A stretch of DNA of 15,187 nt, taken from the NCBI GenBank assembly GCA_946403615.1, contig CAMJAO010000021.1, positions 1 to 15,187 on the forward strand, given 5' to 3'. This DNA comes from an uncultured Prevotellaceae bacterium (GTDB taxonomy: Bacteria > Bacteroidota > Bacteroidia > Bacteroidales > Bacteroidaceae). Made by a program: the position numbers and the translations under genes. Positions 1 through 8,151 of the stretch are shown here, one piece after another (the first letter of the stretch is position 1; every line of letters begins with the position of its first letter). A model generated the notes under the pieces. The model ran no database searches and had not been told where the DNA came from. It saw only the letters and a list, made by a program, of their open reading frames with translations.

Positions 1-2374
1 TGGCAATGCAAGAAGGAGGAGTCACCGCAGCACAATACACGTTTGTCAGATTGGTGCAGTTATAGAACGCGCCGCTTTGAATTCTCGTCACAGTCGAGGG
101 AATGGATACACTCGTCAGGCTGGTGCAGCCATAAAACGTATTATTACCAATGCGCGTCACGCCCTCACCAATGATATAACTATTTACTTGAGTGCCAAAA
201 ATGATTTTTAATCCACTAGAGGTGCTGACATTACTCTCCACAATTCTACTGTTGATGGTCACGCTCGTCAGGCTGGAGCAGTTGTAGAACGCTGAAGTGC
301 TTATGGATGTCACAGTTGAGGGGATGATCACGCTCGTCAGGCCGGTGCAGGCATAGAACGCATTATTGCCGATTCTTTTCACACCTTCAGGGAAGGTCAC
401 GCCCGTCAGGCCGGTGCAGTGTTCGAATGCCTGACTGTCAATGTTTGTCACGGTCGAAGGGATGGTCACGCTCGTCAGGCCGGTGCAATTGTAGAACGCC
501 CTATCGCCAATGGCGGTTACAGTGTAGTTATTACCATTGTACACAACGGTTTTAGGGATGTCGACGGTAGTGAGTGGCCGATAGTAGCCTCGAATGAGTG
601 TGGCTTCTCTGGTGATTAGATCGAAACTGTACTTGAGGCCATCGATGGTCTCTTCGATGACGCTGGACTCAATATGGCTGAAATCTTTCCATACATCGGC
701 GCTCTGGTAAGCTTCCAGACTGCTTGCGGGCACGTAGAGCGTTGCATTGAAGTCGGAGAACACCGTCGAACTGACATTGGACAGGGGCGTGGTCATGTGG
801 TTGAAGATTTCGGTCAGCGCATTGCAATAGGCGAAAGCATAATCACCGATGAATGTCAGTGTCGATGGCAACTCTACCGACTGAAGCCCGGAACCGAGGA
901 AAGCCCCTGGATTGATAATTTCCACGCCCTCGGGGATGGTTACGCTCGTCAGGCCGGTGCATGCTTGGAAAGCATACGTGCCGATGCTCTTCACACTCGA
1001 GGGGATAGTCACTTTTGTCAACCCCTCTAAGCCGGTGAAAGCATAACTGCCGATGGCCATCACGGTGTTGGGAATAACGGTGTTTATGCAACCGCTTATC
1101 AATGTGTTCGTTTCTGTCTCGATGATGGCGTTGCAGTTGTCACGGGAGTCATAGACGGTATTTCCGCTTTCCACATTGATACTCGTCAGAGAATTGCATC
1201 CTTGGAATGCAGAACTGCTGATGCTTGTCACACTCGAGGGGATGGTTACACTCGTTATGTCGCAGCTAGCGAATGCACCACCGCCGATGCTTGTCACACT
1301 CGAGGGGATAGTCACACTCGTCAGGCCGGAGTCAAAGAATGCATCACTGCCGATGCTTGTCACACTCGAGGGAATGGTGATGTTCTTCAAGGCGTGACAG
1401 CGGGCGAATGTCCCTTCGCCGGTAGTCGTCAAGCTCGAGGGGATGGTCACGCTTGTCAACCCCGTGCAGCCGGAGAACATATAATCGCCGATAGTCGTCA
1501 ACCCCGAGGGAATAGTCACGCTTGTCAACCCCGTGCAGCCGGAGAACGCATAATCGCCGATGGTCGTCACGCCCGAGGGGAAATTCACGCCCGTCAACCC
1601 TGTGCAGCCGGAGAACGCATAATCGCCGATGGTCGTCAAGCCCGAGGGGAAGTTCACGCTTGTCAGGCCGGTGCAGCCAAAGAAGGCGGAAAAACCTATG
1701 CTTGACACGCTCGAGGGGATGGTCACGCTTGTCATGCCGTTACATCCTGCGAATGCGGCAGAGCCGATGCTCGTCACAGTCAACTCCGTTGAGCCGGAAT
1801 ACACCTTCGCAGGGATTGCCACTGTCTGAGGAACCACCGAGGGCATCTCATAGTAAACAGCATTGACTGTACAACTACCAGACAGGAGCATGAGTGTAAG
1901 GTCACGCGCATAACCGCCCTTAGCGCAGTCATTTGCCATTTGTTCGGTGATTTGAACCTCATTCAGACCATTTACAACCGGAACATTATCATAATAGGTT
2001 TCGGACCACCAACCGTTCACGACCTTCATCGTACAATCTGCGGAGGCATCTGACACCTCAACAACGATTGTCTTGAGGCCAAAGTAAACTTCATCAGGAA
2101 TAGTCGGGAAATGATTGCCTTCCAATAAATCGAAACGCATGTCATAAAATTGCCATGGAGTAGGTTGGAATGGCAGTTGGTCGGGGTTATCCGGGCCTCC
2201 GTAAATGTAGTGCTTCTCGAGTGGAGAAGTAGGAACCATGACAATATCAGTTGCCTCCGTTCCGTTGACGGTAAAGGACCATTTGATACCGTTGCTGTCG
2301 GTCCATTCGTCTGCCCATGTCTGCATACATGCGCAGAGCATGAGGAATATTAATAGCTTTCTGATAGTGTTCAT
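1..2374 (-). CDS. BspA-like leucine-rich-repeat surface protein, 3' end beyond the window
   Basis: An open frame of 791 codons runs without a stop from ATG at 2374 off the left edge. It starts with a signal peptide (MNTIRKLLIFLMLCACMQTWA, likely cleaved before DEW; a lipoprotein site at the Cys pair is less likely). Residues about 23-190 form a domain I do not recognise, with an NGWWSETYYDN stretch. From about residue 195 follow 22-23-residue repeats of the Treponema/BspA LRR type (LRR_5), pattern VTSIGxxAFxGCxGLTSVTIPSS, about 13 in a first block. That block ends in the usual LYVPASSLEAYQ linker near residues 538-570. A YSFDLITREATLI segment then opens a second block of at least five repeats, reaching a VTPPSC segment at the edge. 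BspA-family proteins are secreted or cell-surface proteins implicated in binding host proteins and other bacteria; the ligand here is unknown. The gene has its own AT-rich upstream region and is probably monocistronic at its 5' end. Confidence 0.9.
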   Translation of the reverse strand, partial: MNTIRKLLIFLMLCACMQTWADEWTDSNGIKWSFTVNGTEATDIVMVPTSPLEKHYIYGGPDNPDQLPFQPTPWQFYDMRFDLLEGNHFPTIPDEVYFGLKTIVVEVSDASADCTMKVVNGWWSETYYDNVPVVNGLNEVQITEQMANDCAKGGYARDLTLMLLSGSCTVNAVYYEMPSVVPQTVAIPAKVYSGSTELTVTSIGSAAFAGCNGMTSVTIPSSVSSIGFSAFFGCTGLTSVNFPSGLTTIGDYAFSGCTGLTGVNFPSGVTTIGDYAFSGCTGLTSVTIPSGLTTIGDYMFSGCTGLTSVTIPSSLTTTGEGTFARCHALKNITIPSSVTSIGSDAFFDSGLTSVTIPSSVTSIGGGAFASCDITSVTIPSSVTSISSSAFQGCNSLTSINVESGNTVYDSRDNCNAIIETETNTLISGCINTVIPNTVMAIGSYAFTGLEGLTKVTIPSSVKSIGTYAFQACTGLTSVTIPEGVEIINPGAFLGSGLQSVELPSTLTFIGDYAFAYCNALTEIFNHMTTPLSNVSSTVFSDFNATLYVPASSLEAYQSADVWKDFSHIESSVIEETIDGLKYSFDLITREATLIRGYYRPLTTVDIPKTVVYNGNNYTVTAIGDRAFYNCTGLTSVTIPSTVTNIDSQAFEHCTGLTGVTFPEGVKRIGNNAFYACTGLTSVIIPSTVTSISTSAFYNCSSLTSVTINSRIVESNVSTSSGLKIIFGTQVNSYIIGEGVTRIGNNTFYGCTSLTSVSIPSTVTRIQSGAFYNCTNLTNVYCAAVTPPSCIA
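1446..1721 (-). repeat. Near-identical 69-bp tandem repeats within the LRR gene
   Basis: Four consecutive 69-bp units start at 1446, 1515, 1584 and 1653, each encoding one 23-residue LRR. The first three are nearly identical; the fourth is more diverged. Their similarity is much higher than between other repeats of the gene, which suggests recent duplication or gene conversion. Because 69 is a multiple of three, the repeats also keep long false frames open on the opposite strand. Confidence 0.85.
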
Positions 2375-2493
2375 TAGTTGATAGTTATTTGTTCTTGTTA
2401 TTAGTTTAAGAGAAATTCCAAATGGATAGGTTGAGAGTTAATAAGGTCAGTTCTTGTTTTTTAGTGTATGCCATAAGCAATGCCAATCCGCGA

Positions 2494-2501
2494 CAAATTT
2501 A
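2494..2501 (-). promoter_or_regulatory. Possible -7 promoter element of the LRR gene
   Basis: On the minus strand this reads TAAATTTG, an exact match to the Bacteroidetes -7 consensus TAnnTTTG. It lies about 120 bp upstream of the LRR gene's ATG, so the leader would be about 110 nt. No clear TTG -33 element sits at the usual 19-21 bp spacing, so the call is tentative. The rest of the 2375-2653 gap is AT-rich and I see no convincing hairpin terminator for the upstream regulator gene in it. Confidence 0.4.
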
Positions 2502-2653
2502 ATAAAAAATAACCTTTTCGTAATTGTTTTATTGTTAAAAGTTGTTAATTGTATATAAGGCTGTTAGATGAGTACAAATTTGGCGGATAATCTTTTCCCT
2601 TTGACCGTTTCTTCCTAAGTATGGTTCTTTTTTCCGAAAACGCCTTGTGAGGC

Positions 2654-3556
2654 TCACTTTCTGGTGCGGAATTGTGTGGGAGTCATGCCGAAGTGCTCTT
2701 TGACGTATTTGCCAAAGAACGAGGGGTTGGGGAATCCCGTCCGGTTGCAGATCTCTTTGATGGAAAGGTCGGTTGAAGAAAGATAATAGCGGATGTCTTC
2801 TGTCACATGGTCGGTAATCCATGCGTTAGCGGTTTTGCCGGAATATTTCTTGCAGATGTTTGAGAGGTATTTAGCTGTGATGCACAGTTCATTGGCATAC
2901 GATTCCACCGTCCGGTGTTTGATGTTGCTGGTGCCCAACAGTTCAATAAACCGCTGAAACAGCCGTTCGGGATGTCGCGAGGGCGTTGCCGTTGTCTGCT
3001 GACTCTCGGGCAATGCAGTCTTCAGCGCCCCGCATAACGCCAGGAATGCCCCGCGCAACAGCGAGTGCATCACTTCAGTCTTGTACACGTTTTCCTCACG
3101 GGAATTAATGACCATGCTGAGCAATTCATAGAACTGTGTGAGAAATTTGATGTCTTCGGGTTGCAGGGTGATGACGTGCAGGCGGTGAACATAGAGGAAA
3201 TCGGTCCAGATGCTCATTTTCTCGCGAAGGAAACTCCGCAACATCTTGTTGGAGACAAAGATGGCCTTCACTTCGAAGTCAGGACTGAGCATATATCCGC
3301 TCACCAGCACATTGGGCGGGCTGATGAGCAATTGGTTCTCGCTGAGTGTGACGGTCTGTCCGTTCAGTTCGCCTTGTGCCCGACCTTTGAGGAAAAAAGC
3401 CACGGTGTTCATCTGCAGGCGTGTGGGACTGGGCTCGGCCAATAGTTTGACATTGTCAATCAATACGATGTCCTCGTCGGAATATCCCACGGTCACATCT
3501 GCCTCGATGGAGGTGTTGTCTGCTATCTGTGATAATTGATGGGCGTTTTCTATCAT
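2654..3556 (-). CDS. AraC-family transcriptional regulator
   Basis: This 300-residue cytoplasmic protein has the usual AraC-family size. Residues about 1-200 form the sensing and dimerisation part, with no strongly recognisable ligand motif. The C-terminus carries the paired AraC helix-turn-helix motifs: the first around residues 216-237 (ESYANELCITAKYLSNICKK) and the second around 264-288, followed by the family signature GFPNPSFFGKYVKEHFGMTP. The ATG at 3556 is preceded by AGGA at a plausible ribosome-binding distance, which is unusual in this window. The gene is divergent from the efflux operon with 190 bp between start codons, an arrangement typical of local regulators that control both themselves and the neighbouring operon. 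The inducing molecule cannot be told from sequence. Confidence 0.92.
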   Translation of the reverse strand: MIENAHQLSQIADNTSIEADVTVGYSDEDIVLIDNVKLLAEPSPTRLQMNTVAFFLKGRAQGELNGQTVTLSENQLLISPPNVLVSGYMLSPDFEVKAIFVSNKMLRSFLREKMSIWTDFLYVHRLHVITLQPEDIKFLTQFYELLSMVINSREENVYKTEVMHSLLRGAFLALCGALKTALPESQQTTATPSRHPERLFQRFIELLGTSNIKHRTVESYANELCITAKYLSNICKKYSGKTANAWITDHVTEDIRYYLSSTDLSIKEICNRTGFPNPSFFGKYVKEHFGMTPTQFRTRK

Positions 3557-3558
3557 GT

Positions 3559-3572
3559 AATGTCCTATTTCG
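3559..3572 (-). promoter_or_regulatory. Proposed regulator binding site A
   Basis: On the minus strand this reads CGAAATAGGACATT and ends two bases before the AraC regulator's start codon. It matches site C (3679-3692) at 13 of 14 positions on the opposite strand. Binding here could repress the regulator's own gene. The AGGA inside it may also serve as the ribosome-binding site, so part of the match could have another cause. Confidence 0.5.
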
Positions 3573-3633
3573 TAAAACTATTTGCAAAAATGACGATAAA
3601 AAATGGAAAATGAATCATCTATTATGGGTATTT

Positions 3634-3647
3634 TTTGTTCTATTTCG
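3634..3647 (-). promoter_or_regulatory. Proposed regulator binding site B (weaker)
   Basis: On the minus strand this reads CGAAATAGAACAAA. It matches site A at 11 of 14 positions, including the whole CGAAATAG core. It lies between sites A and C and points away from site C with 31 bp between them. Confidence 0.35.
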
Positions 3648-3678
3648 ACTTTTTATGTAAAATTTGTGATTATTATAC

Positions 3679-3692
3679 CGAAATGGGACATT
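3679..3692 (+). promoter_or_regulatory. Proposed regulator binding site C, at the efflux promoter
   Basis: This reads CGAAATGGGACATT on the plus strand, 13 of 14 identical to site A. Its last two bases are the first two of the TTG -33 element of the efflux operon promoter. That is where an AraC-family activator usually binds to contact RNA polymerase. The role is inferred from position and repetition. Confidence 0.5.
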
Positions 3693-3720
3693 GTTTTTAC
3701 AATTTTTTTCATCAACTTTG
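3691..3720 (+). promoter_or_regulatory. Efflux operon promoter, Bacteroidetes type
   Basis: TTG at 3691-3693 is followed after exactly 19 bp by CAACTTTG at 3713-3720, a 7-of-8 match to the -7 consensus TAnnTTTG at the right spacing. Transcription would begin a few bases downstream, leaving a leader of roughly 20 nt before the adaptor ATG at 3747. This also argues against the longer reading frame from 3603, whose start would lie upstream of the promoter. Confidence 0.65.
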
Positions 3721-3746
3721 CAGTCAAATTTGTAACATCATACCTT

Positions 3747-4877
3747 ATGAAAGCGAAAATCATCCTTTCCCTGTCGTTGGCCCTCATGCTGGTGGCTTGC
3801 GGCAAAAAGAGTGAGAATCAGGAAAAAGCACCTGTGAAAGTGAAGACGGAACAGGTGAGCACCTCGTTCGAGGGTGCCGGACAGACCTATGTAGGTGTTG
3901 TGGAGGAGAGCGAAGCCACAGCCGTGAGTTTCACGTCGTTGGGCGTTGTGCGCCGTATGCTCGTGAGCGAAGGCCAGTATGTGGGCCGCGGGCAGTTGCT
4001 GGCCGAGATGGACCCCACGACGATGACCAACGGTGTGACAGCCGCTGAAGCCACAACCAGTCAGGCGCATGACATGGTGGAACAGGCCAAGGCGACGTAT
4101 GCCCAGGCCAAAGACGCCTACGACCGCATGAAACTGTTGCACGACAACGGCTCGCTGCCTGAAATCAAATGGATAGAGATGGAGACCAAACTGCAACAGG
4201 CCGAAACCATGCTCAAGTCGGCTCAGTCGAGTGTGCGCTCAGCCACGGCTACGGAGCGTATAGCCCGTAAGACCTTGGCCGACACGCGTCTGATTGCTCC
4301 CGTGAGCGGTGTCATCGGGAAAAAACAGGTCAATGCGGGCGAGACGGCCATGCCCTCGCAAGCCGTGGTCACCATCCTGAACATCAACACGGTGAAGGTA
4401 AAGGTGGCGGTGCCTGAGGCTGAGGTGGCATCTATCGGTGAGAATACCCGTTCGATGGTCCGCGTCGAGGCTGCCAACAAACAGATGCCCGGCGGAAGGG
4501 TAGAGAAGGGGGTGCTGGCCGACGCCATGACCCACACTTACGACATACGCGTGAATGTGGCCAACTCTGACCACAAACTGCTGCCGGGCATGGTGGCGAA
4601 TGTCACGCTCTACACAGGCCGCAAGAGCGACGGCTCGTCGGTCTCGGCCGGCGGGGTCACAGTGCCGGTCAATTGTGTGCAGCGCCGTGCCGACGGTTCC
4701 CACTTCGTTTGGGTCGTCAATAAAGACAATAAGGCGCACCGCCAGACAGTGACTCTCGGTCCGACCTCAGAGAATCGCGTCTATATCATCGACGGTCTCT
4801 CCGACGGTCTGCGTGTGGTCGTCGACGGCTACCAAAAACTGAGTGAAGGCACGAAGACGCAGGTATTGGGAAGTTAA
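3747..4877 (+). CDS. Efflux RND periplasmic adaptor lipoprotein (membrane fusion protein)
   Basis: The 376-residue adaptor of an AcrA/MexA-type efflux system joins the inner-membrane pump to the outer-membrane channel. I chose ATG 3747 over the in-frame ATG at 3603 because it begins a clean lipoprotein signal, MKAKIILSLSLALMLVAC, with the lipobox LVAC at Cys18; the longer version adds 48 residues encoded by the promoter region. After the anchor come the split lipoyl halves (around GVVRRMLVSEGQYVGRGQLL and TRLIAPVSGVIGKKQVNAGE), separated by an alanine- and glutamine-rich alpha-helical hairpin. A beta-barrel and a membrane-proximal domain (NRVYIIDGLSDGLRVVVDG) follow. It is the first gene of the operon. 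Its TAA stop lies inside a nonamer repeat. Substrate is unknown. Confidence 0.93.
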   Translation: MKAKIILSLSLALMLVACGKKSENQEKAPVKVKTEQVSTSFEGAGQTYVGVVEESEATAVSFTSLGVVRRMLVSEGQYVGRGQLLAEMDPTTMTNGVTAAEATTSQAHDMVEQAKATYAQAKDAYDRMKLLHDNGSLPEIKWIEMETKLQQAETMLKSAQSSVRSATATERIARKTLADTRLIAPVSGVIGKKQVNAGETAMPSQAVVTILNINTVKVKVAVPEAEVASIGENTRSMVRVEAANKQMPGGRVEKGVLADAMTHTYDIRVNVANSDHKLLPGMVANVTLYTGRKSDGSSVSAGGVTVPVNCVQRRADGSHFVWVVNKDNKAHRQTVTLGPTSENRVYIIDGLSDGLRVVVDGYQKLSEGTKTQVLGS

Positions 4878-4956
4878 GGAAGTAAAAGAAGTTAAGGACG
4901 TTAAAGACATTACTCCACGAATCATGCCCTCCCCGGGGAGGGATGGGAGGGGGCTT
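4870..4956 (+). repeat. Intergenic composite repeat element, copy 1 (adaptor/pump junction)
   Basis: Five 9-bp units lie head to tail at 4870-4914: GAAGTTAAG, GAAGTAAAA, GAAGTTAAG, GACGTTAAA, GACATTACT. A G/C-rich right half follows at 4920-4956, with a perfect 16-bp palindrome at 4927-4942. The stop codon of the adaptor gene is in the first unit. A diverged copy lies at the next junction of the operon (8107-8204). The palindrome could form a hairpin in the mRNA that tunes processing or partial termination between the genes. Confidence 0.75.
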
Positions 4957-4962
4957 TAAGAT

Positions 4963-7900
4963 ATGGACAACAAAATGAATTGGCTGAAATGGCCGTTAGA
5001 ACATTATCCGATAACCATCCTGATGGTGGCTATCCTCTTCATATTGGGCATTGTGGGCATGGACCTGATGCCGAAAGATGAATTCCCCGCTTTCACCATC
5101 CGACAAGGTGTGGTCGTGGCCGTATATCCCGGCGCCACAAGTGAAGAAGTCGAGGAACAGGTGGCCAAACCTCTGGAGCGTTATCTTTTCACCTACAAGG
5201 AGGTGAATCGCACCAAAACCACCACCACCGCACAAAACGGTATGTGCATCGTGATGGTAAGGCTGAATGATGATGTGAACAACAAGGACGAGGTGTGGAG
5301 TAAAATCAAACACGGGCTCAACTTGTTCAAATCATCATTGCCCGCAGGTGTGCTCGCAGTCATCGCCAATGACGATTTCGGCAACACTTCGGCCCTGCTC
5401 ATCGCCGTGGAGAGCCCCGAGCGCAGTTACCGTGAGTTGCATGATTACACCGACCGTCTGGGCGACCGTCTGCGCCGCATTCCCTCGGTGGCGAATGTGC
5501 GAGTCTATGGAGAGTTGAAAGAGCAAATCAGCCTCTATGTGGACCGTCAGCGACTGGATGCCTATGGCATCGGTCAGCAGATGCTCTTCTCCCAGTTGCA
5601 ACAACAGGGGCTGACCACCATGAGCGGCAGTATCAATACGATGAACCAGCAGACGCCCATCCATGTGGAGCCTACCCAGCACGGTGAGGAAGAGGTGGCC
5701 AACCAGATTATTTTCAGCGACCCGATCACCGGAAAAACGGTGAGGGTGAAAGATGTGGCGCAGGTGGTGCGCGAATATGATATAAACAACGGCTATATCG
5801 AACAAAACGGACACCCCTGTATTCTCCTCTCATTGGAGATGACGCCAGGCAACAATATCGTGGCTTATGGTGAGGAGGTGGACGAGGTCCTTGATGACTT
5901 CCGGCAGAACGAACTGCCTGAGGATGTAACGCTGACACGTATTGCTGACCAACCTCAGGTGGTGAGCAACAGTGTGAGCGATTTCCTGCGTGACCTGATC
6001 ATCTCGATGGTTATCATCATTCTGGTGATGATGGTGCTCTTTCCCCTGCGTTCAGCCATTGTGGCGGCCATCACCATCCCTCTGAGCACTTTCATCTCGG
6101 TGGGCATCATGTGCATGGTAGGCATTGAGTTGAATATCGTCACGCTGGCGGCTCTTATCGTGGTGCTGGGAATGGTGGTCGACAACTCCATTGTGGTCAT
6201 CGACGGCTACCTGGAATACTTGGGCAAAGGCTATGAGCCGAAAGAGGCGGCATTGCAGTCCTCGCGCCAGTATTTCATGCCGATGATGCTTGCCACATTG
6301 TGCATATGTGTCATCTTCTATCCCTTGCTGATTACGATGAGAGGCGAGTTCAGGGATGCGTTGGCGTCATTCCCGTGGACCATCACCATCAACCTGATGG
6401 TATCGCTCTTCCTTGCTGTCACGGTCATACCTTTCTTGGAGGTGCTCATCATCCGTCCCGGCAAGGTGACCACCGGCGGCAATGTCATCACCAAGACGGT
6501 GCAGTCAATCTATAACCGCGTGCTCGATATCACCTTCCGTCATCCGTGGTTCACCATTTTCGGTGGTATAGCGGTGGTATTGTTGTCATGTCTGATAGTT
6601 CCTTCACTCAAGATACGTCAGTTCCCCTATGCCGACCGCAACCAGTTTGCTTTGGAGATGTTCCTGCCTGAGGGCAAGGGCTTGACCGATACGCGCCTGA
6701 TAGCCGACTCGATGCGTCATGTGCTGGAGAAAGACAGCCGTGTGGAGGGCATTACCAGTTTCATCGGCTGTTCATCGCCGCGGTTTATGACTTGTTATGC
6801 GCCGCAGATGGCTGGCGACAATTATGCGCAATTTATTGTCAATACCGAGTCACAGGAAGCCACGTTGGCGTTGTTGGCCGATTATCAGCCGCTTTGGAGT
6901 GAGACCTTCCCCGACGCTTATGTGAAATTCAAACGGCTCGACTATCTGTCCGTGCCCGAACTGGAATATCGGTTCTATGGCGAAAATATCGATTCGCTGC
7001 GTTTTGTGGCTGAGCAATTGATGGATAAAATGCGTGAGATGCCTGAGGTGGAATGGGTGCACACCGATTTCATGCAGCCCTTCCCGCTGGTCAATGTGGA
7101 GTTAGACCCCGTGGCGGCGGCGCAATTGGGCATCAGCCGAACCACGGCCGCCCTCTCACTGGGTGCCGCCACCAATGACCTGTCGGTAGGGTCGTTGTGG
7201 GAGGACGATTACCAGTTGCCCATCGTCGTGCGGGATACGGCCGAAATCACCTTCTCCTCTGTGGAGAATTTGGGCATCACATCGCCGCTCTCCGTCATTG
7301 CGGGTGAACTGAACGGCACGGCAGCCTCTGTGCCCCTGCGCCAGATTGCTGAGGTGAAACCCAAATGGAGCGAGAGCCGCATATTGCATCGCGGAGGCGA
7401 ACGGTGTATGACCGTTACCGGTGAATTCGCACAAGGCGTGTATGCCGCACCCGTGGAGAGCCGCATCGCTGAGATGATGGAAGAGTTGCCGCTGCCTGAA
7501 GGTGTCCGTGCCGAGGTGGGCGGAGAGACCGAGTATAATGCTGAGTCGATGCCGATGATTTTCGGAGGTATAGCCATTTCGATGGTCATCATCTTCTTCT
7601 TCCTGCTGTTCAATTTCAAGAAATACGGCATCACGAGCGTCTGTATGGTGGCACTGGCCCTGATGCTCCCTGGCGCGCTGGTCGGATTGGGCATCATGAA
7701 TCGCACATTGGGTCTGACTTCGGTCATGGGTGTCATCACGCTGATGGGTATGATTATGCGTAACGAGATACTCATCTTCGAACACGCCATCGACCTGATC
7801 AAGAAATATGTGGCTGAACATGGCGATTGGAACAAAGATTGCGACGCGTATAACGACGCGGTGCGCAAGGCGGCTTATGAGGCCGGTAAGCGCCGCATGG

Positions 7901-8151
7901 TGCCCATCTTCCTGACCACAGCCACCACCGCCGTGGGTGTGGTGCCGATGATTATCGCCGGTTCCTCCTTCTGGATGCCGGTGGGTGTGACCATCTTTGC
8001 CGGTGGTATCGGTTCGCTCATCATGGTTGTCACCATGTTGCCCGTCGTCTATTGGAAGGTGTCACTGAAAAGTAAAAAAATGCCCCTTGAGGGGGAGAAT
8101 TTTCGGGAAGTTAAAGAAGTAAAAGACGTGAGTACTCCTCTTGAGAATTGA
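4963..8151 (+). CDS. RND-family multidrug efflux pump, inner-membrane transporter (AcrB-like)
   Basis: The 1062-residue proton-driven pump is close to AcrB in length (1049). The first transmembrane helix is at about residues 15-34, then comes a periplasmic porter half, helices 2-6 at about 340-500, a helix near 530-550, a second porter half, and helices 8-12 at about 860-1035. The TM4 proton-relay motif reads GMVVDNSIVVID, so Asp407 is kept while the position of AcrB Asp408 is Asn408. The TM10 lysine position is Arg933 (MIMRNEILIFEH). TM11 keeps KRRMVPIFLTT. This fits a drug-efflux (HAE-type) RND rather than a metal pump, but the substrate is not decided. Residues 1040-1062, including EVKEVKDV, are encoded by a repeat element and look like a non-conserved tail. 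The gene follows the adaptor by 85 bp. Confidence 0.95.
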   Translation: MDNKMNWLKWPLEHYPITILMVAILFILGIVGMDLMPKDEFPAFTIRQGVVVAVYPGATSEEVEEQVAKPLERYLFTYKEVNRTKTTTTAQNGMCIVMVRLNDDVNNKDEVWSKIKHGLNLFKSSLPAGVLAVIANDDFGNTSALLIAVESPERSYRELHDYTDRLGDRLRRIPSVANVRVYGELKEQISLYVDRQRLDAYGIGQQMLFSQLQQQGLTTMSGSINTMNQQTPIHVEPTQHGEEEVANQIIFSDPITGKTVRVKDVAQVVREYDINNGYIEQNGHPCILLSLEMTPGNNIVAYGEEVDEVLDDFRQNELPEDVTLTRIADQPQVVSNSVSDFLRDLIISMVIIILVMMVLFPLRSAIVAAITIPLSTFISVGIMCMVGIELNIVTLAALIVVLGMVVDNSIVVIDGYLEYLGKGYEPKEAALQSSRQYFMPMMLATLCICVIFYPLLITMRGEFRDALASFPWTITINLMVSLFLAVTVIPFLEVLIIRPGKVTTGGNVITKTVQSIYNRVLDITFRHPWFTIFGGIAVVLLSCLIVPSLKIRQFPYADRNQFALEMFLPEGKGLTDTRLIADSMRHVLEKDSRVEGITSFIGCSSPRFMTCYAPQMAGDNYAQFIVNTESQEATLALLADYQPLWSETFPDAYVKFKRLDYLSVPELEYRFYGENIDSLRFVAEQLMDKMREMPEVEWVHTDFMQPFPLVNVELDPVAAAQLGISRTTAALSLGAATNDLSVGSLWEDDYQLPIVVRDTAEITFSSVENLGITSPLSVIAGELNGTAASVPLRQIAEVKPKWSESRILHRGGERCMTVTGEFAQGVYAAPVESRIAEMMEELPLPEGVRAEVGGETEYNAESMPMIFGGIAISMVIIFFFLLFNFKKYGITSVCMVALALMLPGALVGLGIMNRTLGLTSVMGVITLMGMIMRNEILIFEHAIDLIKKYVAEHGDWNKDCDAYNDAVRKAAYEAGKRRMVPIFLTTATTAVGVVPMIIAGSSFWMPVGVTIFAGGIGSLIMVVTMLPVVYWKVSLKSKKMPLEGENFREVKEVKDVSTPLEN

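Noticed and set aside
1202..1705. Long open frames on the plus strand through the LRR gene, including 1202-1705 and 1522-1866
   Set aside because: They are by-products of the 69-bp coding repeats, which keep all frames open; the minus-strand frame gives a coherent signal peptide and LRR protein.
1441..1721. Possible CRISPR-like repeat array
   Set aside because: The units are contiguous coding repeats with no unique spacers and no cas genes nearby.
2521..2653. Terminator or small RNA downstream of the AraC gene
   Set aside because: The stretch is AT-rich with direct repeats of TTGTTAA-like words but no stable hairpin with a T-run.
3603..3746. Longer start for the efflux adaptor at ATG 3603
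   Set aside because: It would put the proposed promoter and regulator sites inside the coding region and bury the lipoprotein signal that begins at 3747.
7156..7868. Two roughly 220-codon minus-strand frames inside the pump gene
   Set aside because: They overlap each other and conserved RND sequence; their His- and Ser-rich composition is typical of antisense shadows.
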